Origin: an uncultured Granulicatella sp.
GTDB lineage: Bacteria; Bacillota; Bacilli; Lactobacillales; Aerococcaceae
Direction: 5' to 3'
Length of the DNA: 10,884 nucleotides
Assembly: GCA_937891475.1 (NCBI GenBank)
Contig: CALATC010000152.1
Location: 1-10,884, forward strand
Shown here: one piece after another, positions 1 through 7,671 of the stretch
Layout of the letters: every line of letters starts with the position of its first letter
Position numbering within the stretch: the first letter of the stretch is position 1
Program-made: the position numbers and the translations under genes
The notes under the pieces: model-generated
The model's input: the letters and a program-made list of their open reading frames with translations, nothing else
What the model was told of the DNA's origin: nothing
Databases searched by the model: none

Positions 1-80
1 TTGGCTTATATTGCAGGAAACTTCGAGACCCAGGCTCGAATTTTAGCCATGAGATTCGCAAAGCGAAGCTGCTGGCGTCC
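1..80. repeat. Possible interspersed palindromic repeat (partial)
   Basis: Bases 20-80 are about 54% G+C by hand count (33 of 61), well above the AT-rich surroundings. They contain two perfect short hairpins: TTCGAG/CTCGAA at 22-27 and 35-40 with a 7-base loop, and TTCGC/GCGAA at 55-59 and 63-67 with a 3-base loop. GGCT at 3-6 can also pair with AGCC at 45-48 around the first hairpin. The stretch lies downstream of comN, at the end of a transcription unit, where such elements often sit. No second copy is visible in this window, so its repeat nature is inferred from composition and structure only. It may also work as a transcript 3' end, but there is no good T-tract. Confidence 0.4.
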
Positions 81-124
81 TTTACTACTTAAAAAAGTCA
101 ATTTTGAGAAATTTTCATAAAATA

Positions 125-409
125 TTAATCTAACAAAGCACTCAAATCAATGGTATCTAATGTCATTTCCGTTGAAGTTTGAGCCATAATCGATTCATAA
201 TCAAAATAATCATTAATCGTTAATTGGTTCAACTGATAAATTTGTTCAAACAAATTATCAGGTTTACTCTTCTTCCATCGATACGTCACAAAATAACTTG
301 CAATATCATAACTGGAAATTGATTCATATCCTTGTGTAATAAACTCAATCGTTTTATATCCTAACCAAGGACGAAATTGTTCTAAAAATTCTTCTTGTTT
401 ATCCATCAT
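125..409 (-). CDS. comN: ComN-family post-transcriptional regulator
   Basis: A small acidic protein of 94 residues, close to the length of Bacillus subtilis ComN (YrzD). The family signature is visible as a WKKSKP segment near residues 45-50 followed by the conserved LTINDYFDYE block at 63-72, and it ends in an acidic, hydrophobic tail. In B. subtilis, ComN acts in the cytoplasm to control accumulation of comE mRNA. Whether it does so here cannot be seen. Position supports the call, because in B. subtilis comN also follows tgt and yajC (yrbF). The start lies 15 bases after the yajC stop, and an in-frame stop just upstream rules out a longer form. The nearest Shine-Dalgarno-like GGAGAA lies inside the end of yajC, about 20 bases away, so translation probably depends on coupling with yajC. 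The second Met is an alternative start. Confidence 0.82.
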   Translation of the reverse strand: MMDKQEEFLEQFRPWLGYKTIEFITQGYESISSYDIASYFVTYRWKKSKPDNLFEQIYQLNQLTINDYFDYESIMAQTSTEMTLDTIDLSALLD

Positions 410-424
410 GACTAAGAGTTTTTA

Positions 425-724
425 CTATTCTCCATCAACAACAGGAACATTATTTTCTCCAGCTGTTGGAACAACATGATGAATCGCACGACGTTCAAAT
501 GTTAAATAAACACCATCGCAATCAATCTCAACTGTTTGATCTACTGTATCAATATAATGAACTACTCCATGTAATCCCCCAATAGTAACAACATGATCCC
601 CAGCTTTCAAAGCATTCATTTGCTCTTGTAATTTTTTAGTACGCTCACGATTTTTACGACCAAAGAACCACCAAGCTCCTCCTAGTGCAACAATATAAAG
701 TAACATTAATGCTAATTGACTCAT
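425..724 (-). CDS. yajC: Preprotein translocase accessory subunit YajC
   Basis: A 99-residue single-span membrane protein of the YajC family, an accessory component of the SecDF-YajC complex that associates with the SecYEG translocon and YidC. A hydrophobic helix at about residues 3-21 is followed by a basic, Arg/Lys-rich stretch (23-31), which predicts that the C-terminal domain faces the cytoplasm. The family core GDHVVTIGGLHGVV lies at 42-55, and the LTFERRAIHHVV strand near 74-85 is also typical. The tail is short and acidic. The start has a clear AAGGAG Shine-Dalgarno (733-738 on the plus numbering) spaced 8 bases away. It lies 56 bases after tgt with no hairpin between them, so it is probably cotranscribed with tgt and comN. 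secDF is not in this window. Confidence 0.93.
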   Translation of the reverse strand: MSQLALMLLYIVALGGAWWFFGRKNRERTKKLQEQMNALKAGDHVVTIGGLHGVVHYIDTVDQTVEIDCDGVYLTFERRAIHHVVPTAGENNVPVVDGE

Positions 725-780
725 TTAAAACACTCCTTCATTTAATGTAATACTACTGTATCAAATTTTTTCTAAGAATA

Positions 781-1941
<1,161 letters not shown>

Positions 1942-1961
1942 TTATTACAGTCAACTATATA

Positions 1962-1990
1962 ACTGTATCTTACTATGTTCTATTTGTCCA
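1962..1990 (-). promoter_or_regulatory. Candidate sigma-A promoter for tgt
   Basis: Read on the minus strand, TGGACA (plus 1985-1990) lies 17 bases from TACAGT (plus 1962-1967), matching the vegetative consensus at five and four of six bases. It lies between the terminator of the upstream gene and tgt, where a promoter is needed. The -10 also forms one arm of the inverted repeat TACAGT/ACTGTA at 1946-1951 and 1962-1967. Assignment is by eye only. Confidence 0.45.
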
Positions 1991-2024
1991 ATATTTTATA
2001 AGATTTTAAAGGATTAAACTAAAA

Positions 2025-2064
2025 AAACTTCAAAAGTCAGATAATATTCTAACTTTTGAAGTTT
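2025..2064 (-). terminator. Rho-independent terminator after the HesB-like gene
   Basis: A perfect 13-bp stem (AAACTTCAAAAGT at 2025-2037 with ACTTTTGAAGTTT at 2052-2064) encloses a 14-base loop. On the minus strand the stem runs into a stretch of T residues (plus 2021-2027 is all A), giving a classic terminator for the gene ending at 2081. On the plus strand the hairpin is followed only by a broken T run. It isolates the tgt unit from the genes to its right. Confidence 0.88.
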
Positions 2065-2080
2065 CATTTTACTATTAAGA

Positions 2081-2383
2081 TTATACAGTTTGAATGGCAC
2101 GATAACTATAGGATGGTTCTTTTAATTTTTCATCAAAGACAACCTCTAAATCGTGTCCTTGGAAAAACCATTCATCACCTGTTTCAATAAAATAGGTAAT
2201 GCCATTTTTTTCCACACTAACAAATGGATTATTTGGTGTATCAACTTCTACTGCTAAAGAAAAGCCTTCGTGAATCGGACTGCATCCATAAACTTTTCCT
2301 AAGAAGCGCACTCCACGTTCTTTAGAAACTCCCATTTCTTCTTCAAACCATGCTTGTGATTTTTCATCAATTGTTAATTTCAT
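2081..2383 (-). CDS. HesB/YneR-like protein of the IscA-fold family
   Basis: A 100-residue cytoplasmic protein resembling B. subtilis YneR, of the HesB-like (iron-sulfur biosynthesis) family. Recognisable parts are the N-terminal KLTIDEKSQAWFEEE, the VRFLGKVYGCSP core, GFSLAVE, and an ETGDEWFF segment near the C-terminus. Only one cysteine (Cys34) is present. Canonical A-type cluster carriers such as IscA have three conserved cysteines, so iron-sulfur transfer should not be assumed. The function of this branch is uncertain. I place the start at 2383: AAAGGA lies 8 bases upstream, and the protein then begins at the position homologous to YneR. A longer form from the ATG at 2404 would add seven residues but has only a weak ribosome binding site. 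The gene lies 73 bases from the GNAT stop codon and ends at a strong terminator. Confidence 0.8.
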   Translation of the reverse strand: MKLTIDEKSQAWFEEEMGVSKERGVRFLGKVYGCSPIHEGFSLAVEVDTPNNPFVSVEKNGITYFIETGDEWFFQGHDLEVVFDEKLKEPSYSYRAIQTV

Positions 2384-2391
2384 TTGCCCCA

Positions 2392-2397
2392 TCCTTT
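2392..2397 (-). promoter_or_regulatory. Shine-Dalgarno deciding the HesB-like start
   Basis: AAAGGA on the minus strand is spaced 8 bases from the ATG at 2383. It lies inside the longer reading frame that opens at 2404, which favours the shorter, family-length protein. Confidence 0.65.
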
Positions 2398-2456
2398 GAC
2401 TCATCTTTTCTTAATTCAAGTTTACCATAGTTTTAAAAATCATGCCTTTACTTTGC

Positions 2457-2873
2457 TTATAATAATGGATTAGCCATAAAAGAAGTACATCCAACTTTAG
2501 ACAAAGCTGTAAATCCATTGGATTCATAAAATGCAAGTGTTTTTAATTCACTATCCGTTGTTAAAATCATTTGATAAACTTCTTTAAAATACTCCAGTGT
2601 TTGACGAAGTAATTGTGTACCAATCCCCTGTCTTTGATACTCAGGAAGTACAATAATATCTTGGATATAAACAATAGAAAAACCATCTCCTACTGCTCTT
2701 AAAAATCCAATTAAATTTCCTTCTTCATCTCTTGCTGAAATTAGAAACAAACTATGTTCTAATGCATTTTTAAGCATTGTTGGATTAGACGTATAATTCG
2801 TCCATCCTACTGCTTCATATAATGGTAATATTTCTTCAAAAGAGATGGTATCATTTTTCTTATACCCAATCAT
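2457..2873 (-). CDS. GNAT-family N-acetyltransferase
   Basis: A 138-residue single-domain acetyltransferase using acetyl-CoA in the cytoplasm; its acceptor substrate is unknown. The acetyl-CoA pyrophosphate-binding loop QRQGIGTQLL lies at 80-89, preceded by the typical beta-4 strand IVYIQDIIVLPEY (67-79). The C-terminal FYESNGF (115-121) is the usual GNAT beta-5/alpha-4 motif. It starts 5 bases after the ysxC stop, and its GGAG ribosome binding site is formed by the last codons of ysxC, so translation is very likely coupled. It appears to be the last gene of the clpX-MFS-ysxC-GNAT operon, although no clear hairpin follows and read-through into the HesB-like gene is possible. It is too divergent for me to assign a named subfamily. 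Confidence 0.9.
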   Translation of the reverse strand: MIGYKKNDTISFEEILPLYEAVGWTNYTSNPTMLKNALEHSLFLISARDEEGNLIGFLRAVGDGFSIVYIQDIIVLPEYQRQGIGTQLLRQTLEYFKEVYQMILTTDSELKTLAFYESNGFTALSKVGCTSFMANPLL

Positions 2874-2878
2874 CCTAA

Positions 2879-3472
2879 TTACTCCTCCTCTAATACGATT
2901 GATTCAATCCATTCCCAAGCTTTTTCTACCCCTTCTCCTGTTTCAGAAGAGAACGTTAAAAATAATTCTTCTGGTGGTTTGCCAAAAGCTTTTCGAATTT
3001 GACTCACATGTTTATTCCACTTTCCTCGAGGAATTTTATCACACTTCGTCATAATAATTCGATAAGGAATTTCATAATACTCTAAAAATTCACGCATTTG
3101 AACATCTTCTGTACTTGGTTCATGACGGAAATCAACAAGAATTAAAACGAGTTCAAGATTTTCACGAGTTGTAATGTACTCTTCAATCATTTTTCCCCAT
3201 TTCTCACGTTCTTTTTTTGAGACTTTTGCATATCCATACCCAGGAACATCTACAAAGTAAAATAAATCATTAATATGATAAAAGTTTAATGTTTGAGTTT
3301 TACCTGGTTTACTAGATGTTCTAGCTAAACTCTTTCGTTGAATTAGACGATTAATAAAAGAAGATTTTCCCACATTTGATCGGCCAGATAAAGCAATTTC
3401 AACTTTTTGATCGGTTGGATATTGATTTGGACCAACCGCACTAATCGTAAACTCAGCATTTGTCACTTTCAT
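2879..3472 (-). CDS. ysxC: Ribosome biogenesis GTPase YsxC/EngB
   Basis: An essential P-loop GTPase of the TrmE-Era-EngA-EngB class, needed for late assembly of the 50S subunit. The 197-residue length matches the family. All G motifs are visible: G1 GRSNVGKS (30-37), G2 Thr59 in KPGKTQ, G3 DVPG (75-78), G4 TKCD (142-145) and G5 SSE (175-177). The start has GGAG 7 bases upstream, within the last codons of the MFS gene, whose stop codon is 2 bases away. Translational coupling to the transporter is therefore likely. Many Firmicutes keep ysxC beside clpX, or beside lon in B. subtilis. Here the MFS gene separates them. Confidence 0.97.
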   Translation of the reverse strand: MKVTNAEFTISAVGPNQYPTDQKVEIALSGRSNVGKSSFINRLIQRKSLARTSSKPGKTQTLNFYHINDLFYFVDVPGYGYAKVSKKEREKWGKMIEEYITTRENLELVLILVDFRHEPSTEDVQMREFLEYYEIPYRIIMTKCDKIPRGKWNKHVSQIRKAFGKPPEELFLTFSSETGEGVEKAWEWIESIVLEEE

Positions 3473-3474
3473 GA

Positions 3475-4749
3475 TTAAGCTCCTTCCTCTGTTGTTTGAG
3501 GATTAATTTTAACAAAGAATAGTAATCCTCCTCCAATTAAGAATAGAAGAATTAAAGAAAAGACCCCATGTAATGAATTACCGGTCATTTGAGCTGTAAT
3601 CCCTAATAAAGTTGTTCCTAATATAGACGAGAATTTCCCAAAAATATTATAAAATCCAAAAAACTCATTTGCACGATTTGCTGGAATAATTTGACCGAAG
3701 ATAGAACGACTAATCGATTGTACTCCACCTTGAGCTGTACCAATACAAATGGCTAATAATAAGAAATCGGTATAAGTTTTTAATCCTGTTGCTAAAATAC
3801 AAATAATCACATAAGTAGCAATTCCTAAAAAGACAGTATTTTTTGACCCTATTTTCTTTGCAAGATATCCATATAAAATACTAAATGGAAAAGCTACAAT
3901 TTGAACAATCAACAAAATAACAATTAAACTATTTCCATCTAACCCAACATCGGTACCTACAGCAGTCGCCATTTTAATGATAGTCCCAATTCCATCAATA
4001 TAGAAGAAATAAGCTATTAAGAATAAGAATACTTGCTTATGTTCACGAATATGTTTAATCGTTTCAAATAAGCGTGCAAAACTGTCATATACAGGATGTT
4101 TGTCATGTTCCATAAAGTGTTTTTGTTTTACATGTCTCCAAAATGGAATCGTAAATACAAACCACCAAACAGCAGTGATGAAAAATCCAATTTTTACAAT
4201 GACATCTCCAGATAATTGAGAAAATTGCATAATCAGCATAAATAACACAAAAGGAATAACACTTCCAATATAACCATATCCAAATCCTGCTGCAGAAATA
4301 CGATCCATTCGATCGTACGTTGTTACGTCCATAATTGAACTATCATAAAAAATATTCGATGCAGAAAATCCAATAGCAGAAATCGTATATAGAATTAATA
4401 AAAACATCCACTGATCACTTCCAGCAAACATCATTCCTAATACAGAAAATACCCCTACCATTGTTGAAATAGTGAACATAGGATTTCGGTATCCTCGATA
4501 ATCTGCTAGTGCTCCTAATACTGGTGCCATTACTGCAACAACAAATGTTGCAATTGAGTTTGCATAACTTAAGTAAGCTGTTGAATTAGCAGCAGTCACT
4601 CCCGCATTAGTTGTAACTGTCTTAAAGAAAATTGGAAAAATAGCGGTCGTAATCATTAACGAATACACTGAGTTTGCCCAATCTTGTAAAATCCACGAAA
4701 ATTCTTCTTTCGTATATCGACTTGCAAAAAACTTACGAATTGCAGACAT
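3475..4749 (-). CDS. MFS transporter, UMF1/Atg22-like family
   Basis: A 424-residue polytopic membrane protein with about twelve hydrophobic segments and a central hydrophilic region near residues 205-240. The N-terminal [17 protein letters not shown] (17-33) and the mid-protein [13 protein letters not shown] (248-260) are hallmarks of the UMF1 (unknown MFS family 1) group related to yeast Atg22, a vacuolar amino-acid effluxer. The transported solute in bacteria is not established, and the sequence does not reveal it. The start has a GGGGGA ribosome binding site just upstream. The gene lies 16 bases after clpX and 2 bases before ysxC, so it is an internal cistron of an operon of essential cytoplasmic genes. 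In B. subtilis this slot holds lonB-lonA, so the gene is probably a lineage-specific insertion or replacement. Base composition does not look foreign. Confidence 0.9.
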   Translation of the reverse strand: MSAIRKFFASRYTKEEFSWILQDWANSVYSLMITTAIFPIFFKTVTTNAGVTAANSTAYLSYANSIATFVVAVMAPVLGALADYRGYRNPMFTISTMVGVFSVLGMMFAGSDQWMFLLILYTISAIGFSASNIFYDSSIMDVTTYDRMDRISAAGFGYGYIGSVIPFVLFMLIMQFSQLSGDVIVKIGFFITAVWWFVFTIPFWRHVKQKHFMEHDKHPVYDSFARLFETIKHIREHKQVFLFLIAYFFYIDGIGTIIKMATAVGTDVGLDGNSLIVILLIVQIVAFPFSILYGYLAKKIGSKNTVFLGIATYVIICILATGLKTYTDFLLLAICIGTAQGGVQSISRSIFGQIIPANRANEFFGFYNIFGKFSSILGTTLLGITAQMTGNSLHGVFSLILLFLIGGGLLFFVKINPQTTEEGA

Positions 4750-4765
4750 AAAATTCCCCCTAAAA

Positions 4766-6004
4766 TTAAGCTTTCAATAATTTTCCTTTTTTATTGTACA
4801 ATTCTGGTTGTCCTTCATTATCTACAACCGCCTTTGTTACAACCACTTTAGAGACTTCTTCTCTACTTGGAATTTCAAACATTAAATCCATCATAACCGA
4901 TTCAATAATCGAACGAAGTCCACGAGCTCCTGTCTTACGTTCAATCGCTTTAGCTGCAATGGCATCTAACGCTTCTTGATCAAACTCTAATTCAACTTCA
5001 TCCATTAAAAATAGTTTTTGATATTGTTTCACTAATGCATTTTTAGGTTCTGTTAAAATAGATACTAAATCTTTTTGTTCTAATTTTTCTAATGCTGCAA
5101 TAATTGGTAAACGTCCAATAAATTCAGGAATTAATCCAAATTTTTGTAAATCTTCTGGAATAATCATTTGCATTAAACTTTCATGCTCGTTAAAGTTTTT
5201 ATTTGAAGAACCAAATCCAATAACTTTAGCTCCAAGTCTCTCTTTAACGATTGTTTCAATTCCATCAAAAGCTCCACCAACAATGAATAAAATATCTGTT
5301 GTATCGATTTGAATTAACTCTTGTTGAGGATGCTTACGTCCACCTTGAGGAGGAACTGATGCAATCGTTCCTTCTAAAATCTTTAATAAAGCTTGTTGAA
5401 CACCCTCACCACTTACATCACGAGTAATCGAAACATTTTCACTTTTACGTGCGATTTTATCAATTTCATCAATGTAAATGATTCCTTTTTGTGCACGCTC
5501 TACATCATAATCAGTTGCTTGAAGAAGTTTTAGTAAAATATTTTCCACATCTTCTCCAACATATCCAGCTTCTGTTAATGTTGTTGCATCTGCAATTGCA
5601 AATGGAACATTTAATAAGCGAGCTAATGATTGAGCTAAGTAAGTTTTCCCTGAACCAGTTGGTCCAATTAAACAAATATTACTCTTTTGTAACTCTACTC
5701 CATCATCTTCTACTAAATGGTTAATTCGTTTATAGTGATTATAAACAGCAACTGCTAATGCTTTTTTAGCATTGTCTTGTCCAATCACATATTCATTTAA
5801 AATTTCACGAATTTCTTGTGGTTTTGGAACTGTAATTTCCCCCTCAAAAAATTGCGTTAATAATTCTTCATCAATAATTTCCTTACATAAATCTACACAT
5901 TCATTACAAATAAAAACATCTGGTCCAGCGATGATTTTTTTTACTTGATCTTGTGACTTCCCACAAAATGAACAACAGACATGTTTTGGTTCATCTTTAT
6001 ACAA
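4766..6004 (-). CDS. clpX: ATP-dependent Clp protease unfoldase ClpX
   Basis: AAA+ unfoldase that forms a hexamer, unfolds tagged proteins and feeds them into ClpP. It has 412 residues, normal for the family. The N-terminal C4 zinc domain uses Cys11, Cys14, Cys33 and Cys36. Walker A GPTGSGKT is at 114-121, pore loop GYVG at 147-150, Walker B IIYIDE at 175-180 and the RKH loop at 223-225. The ClpP-docking tripeptide IGF is at 262-264, the arginine finger is Arg298 in EFIGRLP, and sensor-2 is GAR at 359-361. The start codon is TTG, with a strong GGAGGG 7 bases upstream. The zinc domain begins only ten residues in, so no later start would work. It heads the operon with the MFS gene, ysxC and GNAT. 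tig upstream ends at its own terminator, so clpX has its own promoter. Confidence 0.98.
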   Translation of the reverse strand: MYKDEPKHVCCSFCGKSQDQVKKIIAGPDVFICNECVDLCKEIIDEELLTQFFEGEITVPKPQEIREILNEYVIGQDNAKKALAVAVYNHYKRINHLVEDDGVELQKSNICLIGPTGSGKTYLAQSLARLLNVPFAIADATTLTEAGYVGEDVENILLKLLQATDYDVERAQKGIIYIDEIDKIARKSENVSITRDVSGEGVQQALLKILEGTIASVPPQGGRKHPQQELIQIDTTDILFIVGGAFDGIETIVKERLGAKVIGFGSSNKNFNEHESLMQMIIPEDLQKFGLIPEFIGRLPIIAALEKLEQKDLVSILTEPKNALVKQYQKLFLMDEVELEFDQEALDAIAAKAIERKTGARGLRSIIESVMMDLMFEIPSREEVSKVVVTKAVVDNEGQPELYNKKGKLLKA

Positions 6005-6011
6005 CTAAGAA

Positions 6012-6017
6012 CCCTCC
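6012..6017 (-). promoter_or_regulatory. Strong Shine-Dalgarno for the TTG start of clpX
   Basis: GGAGGG on the minus strand is spaced 7 bases from the TTG at 6004. It fixes the clpX start at a non-ATG codon. Confidence 0.8.
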
Positions 6018-6031
6018 ATTTCATTTTTGAC

Positions 6032-6058
6032 ACTATATATAGTAGATTAGCATATCTA
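6032..6058 (-). promoter_or_regulatory. Candidate clpX promoter region with dyads
   Basis: The 12-bp palindrome ACTATATATAGT (6032-6043) contains a -10-like TATAGT on the minus strand. Next to it is TAGAT/ATCTA (6043-6047 and 6054-6058). A promoter is needed between the tig terminator and clpX, but I see no good -35 at standard spacing, so the exact site is uncertain. AT-rich palindromes of this length can arise by chance. Confidence 0.3.
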
Positions 6059-6110
6059 ACTTATTTGAACAAGAAAAGTCCATTATGTAATAGATATTTT
6101 TCCATAAAAA

Positions 6111-6140
6111 AAGAACAATCCTGTTTCCAAGATTGTTCTT
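6111..6140 (-). terminator. Rho-independent terminator after tig
   Basis: A perfect 10-bp stem, AAGAACAATC (6111-6120) with GATTGTTCTT (6131-6140), has a 10-base loop. On the minus strand it continues into a run of T residues (plus 6106-6112 is A-rich), just downstream of the tig stop. It separates tig from clpX. Confidence 0.88.
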
Positions 6141-6154
6141 CAATAGTTTACAAA

Positions 6155-7435
6155 TTAAGCTTCTACTGCAGAGTCAGTGATTAAAGCTAATGCTTTCTTC
6201 ATTGAAATATCGTTTTTCAACATTTCAACTGAAACAGCTGCACGAACAGCTCCTTCTTCCATACCATATTGAGCTGCTAATTCTTTCACTTCTGCATCAA
6301 CATCAGCATCTGTTACTTCAATGTTTTCATCTTTAACGATTTGTTCTAATACTAAGTTAGTTTTAGTACGAACATCAGCATCTTTTTCCATCATATGGTG
6401 TAAATCAGCTTCAGTTGTACCTGTGATTTGGTAGTACATTTCTGGTGTAATACCGTTACGACGCATATCGTTTAAGTAGTGTTGCATTTGACGGTGTACT
6501 TCTTCGTGAACCATTTCAGCTGGTAACTCAACGATTTCAGCATTTTCAACTGCTTGACGTAATGCTAAGTCAGCTACAGCTTCGTCAGCTGCTTCAGCTT
6601 TAGCTTCTTCTAATTCTTTACGGAATTTTTCTTTTAATTCTGCTAATGTTTCAACTGAATCATCAACGTCTTTAGCAAATTCATCTGTTAATTCTGGTAA
6701 TTCTTTTGTTTTAACTTCGTGAACTGTTACTTTGAATACAGCATCTTGACCTTTTAAGTTTTCTGCATGATATTCTTCTGGGAATGTAACTTTAACTTCA
6801 ACGTTGTCGCCTTCTTTAGCGCCTACTAATTGATCTTCGAATCCAGGAATGAATGAACCTGAACCTAATTCTAATGAGTAGTTTTCACCTTTTCCGCCTT
6901 CAAAAGCTTCTTCACCTAAGAAACCTTCAAAGTCAATTACAACTGTATCTGCTAATTCAGCAGCGCCTTCTTTAACCACTAATTCAGCTGATTTAGCTTG
7001 TTCTTGTAATAAACGATCTTCTACATCTTGTTCAGAAACTGTACGATCTTGTTTTTCAACAGTTAATCCTTTGTATTCACCTAATTTAACTTCAGGTTTA
7101 ACAATTACAGTTGCTTTGATCACCCATGGTTGACCTTTTTCTAATGATTCGATATCAATTTTTGGTTGAGTTACTGGGAAAATACCAGTTTCTTCTACTG
7201 CATTATCATATGCATCAGGTAATAAGAAGTTTAATGCATCTTGGTATAATGCTTCTTCACCATACATTTTGTTGAAGACTTGACGACTTACTTTACCTTT
7301 ACGGAAACCAGGAACGTTTAAGTTCTTTTTCACACGGTTAAAAGCAACTTCTAAACCTTGTTTAATTGATTCTTCTGAAATTTCAAATGTTAACACAACT
7401 TCATTTGTGTTGATTTTTTCAAATTTTGCTGTCAT
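6155..7435 (-). CDS. tig: Trigger factor, ribosome-associated chaperone
   Basis: Binds at the ribosome exit tunnel near L23, shields nascent chains and has peptidyl-prolyl isomerase activity. The 426-residue length is standard. The ribosome-binding domain (about 1-110) carries the signature VPGFRKGKVS at 41-50, with Ser where many species have Pro. The FKBP-type PPIase domain (about 150-245) includes DTVVIDFEGFLGE and FIPGFEDQLVGA. The rest is the helical, acidic C-terminal chaperone domain. The start at 7435 is set by GGAGGA 5 bases upstream and by homology. The open frame continues 68 codons further upstream, but that part is AT-rich promoter DNA coding for unrelated basic sequence. The gene has its own promoter and terminator, and is followed by clpX as in many Firmicutes. 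Confidence 0.97.
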   Translation of the reverse strand: MTAKFEKINTNEVVLTFEISEESIKQGLEVAFNRVKKNLNVPGFRKGKVSRQVFNKMYGEEALYQDALNFLLPDAYDNAVEETGIFPVTQPKIDIESLEKGQPWVIKATVIVKPEVKLGEYKGLTVEKQDRTVSEQDVEDRLLQEQAKSAELVVKEGAAELADTVVIDFEGFLGEEAFEGGKGENYSLELGSGSFIPGFEDQLVGAKEGDNVEVKVTFPEEYHAENLKGQDAVFKVTVHEVKTKELPELTDEFAKDVDDSVETLAELKEKFRKELEEAKAEAADEAVADLALRQAVENAEIVELPAEMVHEEVHRQMQHYLNDMRRNGITPEMYYQITGTTEADLHHMMEKDADVRTKTNLVLEQIVKDENIEVTDADVDAEVKELAAQYGMEEGAVRAAVSVEMLKNDISMKKALALITDSAVEA

Positions 7436-7440
7436 AGCTT

Positions 7441-7446
7441 TCCTCC
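7441..7446 (-). promoter_or_regulatory. Shine-Dalgarno deciding the tig start
   Basis: GGAGGA on the minus strand, 5 bases from the ATG at 7435. It shows that the longer open frame reaching 7639 is not the translated form. Confidence 0.85.
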
Positions 7447-7460
7447 AAAAAATTCTTACT

Positions 7461-7480
7461 TCATCAAATTTAATTGATGA
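7461..7480 (-). promoter_or_regulatory. Hairpin in the tig 5' leader
   Basis: A perfect 7-bp inverted repeat, TCATCAA (7461-7467) and TTGATGA (7474-7480), with a 6-base loop. It lies between the tig promoter and its Shine-Dalgarno, within an inferred leader of about 58 bases. It has no T-tract, so it is more likely an RNA-stabilising or regulatory stem than a terminator, or chance. Confidence 0.4.
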
Positions 7481-7499
7481 GCGTTTTACATACTCATTT

Positions 7500-7528
7500 A
7501 TTTTACAACACCTTTGTAAAATTGTAAA
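7500..7528 (-). promoter_or_regulatory. tig promoter with overlapping repeats
   Basis: On the minus strand, TTTACA (plus 7523-7528) is 17 bases from TAAAAT (plus 7500-7505), each five of six to the sigma-A consensus. An 8-bp perfect inverted repeat, TTTTACAA (7501-7508) and TTGTAAAA (7514-7521), covers the -10 and spacer. A further tandem TTGTAAAA at 7522-7529 covers the -35. The promoter call is good; an operator role for the repeats is inference. Confidence 0.65.
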
Positions 7529-7639
7529 ATATTTCTGATTATTTTTTTGAATTATTCTTAAAATTTTCTTGTAGAAATCAAATTGTAATCTAGTTGTTGC
7601 GAATCTTAACAATAATTTTAGCTTTTCAATGACAATCAA

Positions 7640-7648
7640 TGGTATAAT
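7640..7648 (+). promoter_or_regulatory. Extended -10 promoter of recU-PBP1A
   Basis: TGGTATAAT gives a perfect TATAAT (7643-7648) preceded by the TG of an extended -10 element. No good -35 is present at 16-18 bases, as expected for extended -10 promoters. The recU ATG is 23 bases further on. Confidence 0.8.
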
Positions 7649-7671
7649 AGATAAAGATTAGGGGTGATATT

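Noticed and set aside
1..48. tRNA-like piece (TTCGAGACC, GGCT/AGCC pairing and CCA)
   Set aside because: No cloverleaf can be drawn: there is no 7-bp acceptor stem, anticodon arm or correct T-arm spacing.
1..120. Plus-strand open frame running in from the left edge to a TAA at 118-120
   Set aside because: The peptide is rich in Arg, Cys and Trp and resembles no family I know. It coincides with the palindromic stretch, so it is probably a by-product of the repeat.
5491..5724. Plus-strand open frame inside clpX, and similar frames at 958-1155, 1751-2017, 2845-3054, 8880-9077 and 9927-10136
   Set aside because: They are antisense or out-of-frame shadows of well-supported genes, without ribosome binding sites or recognisable domains.
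6005..6030. CtsR operator upstream of clpX
   Set aside because: Only one GTCAAA-like heptad is visible, while CtsR sites need a tandem pair.
7436..7639. 68-codon upstream extension of the tig reading frame
   Set aside because: It overlaps the tig promoter, leader hairpin and Shine-Dalgarno, encodes AT-driven basic sequence, and would place extra residues before the conserved trigger factor N-terminus.
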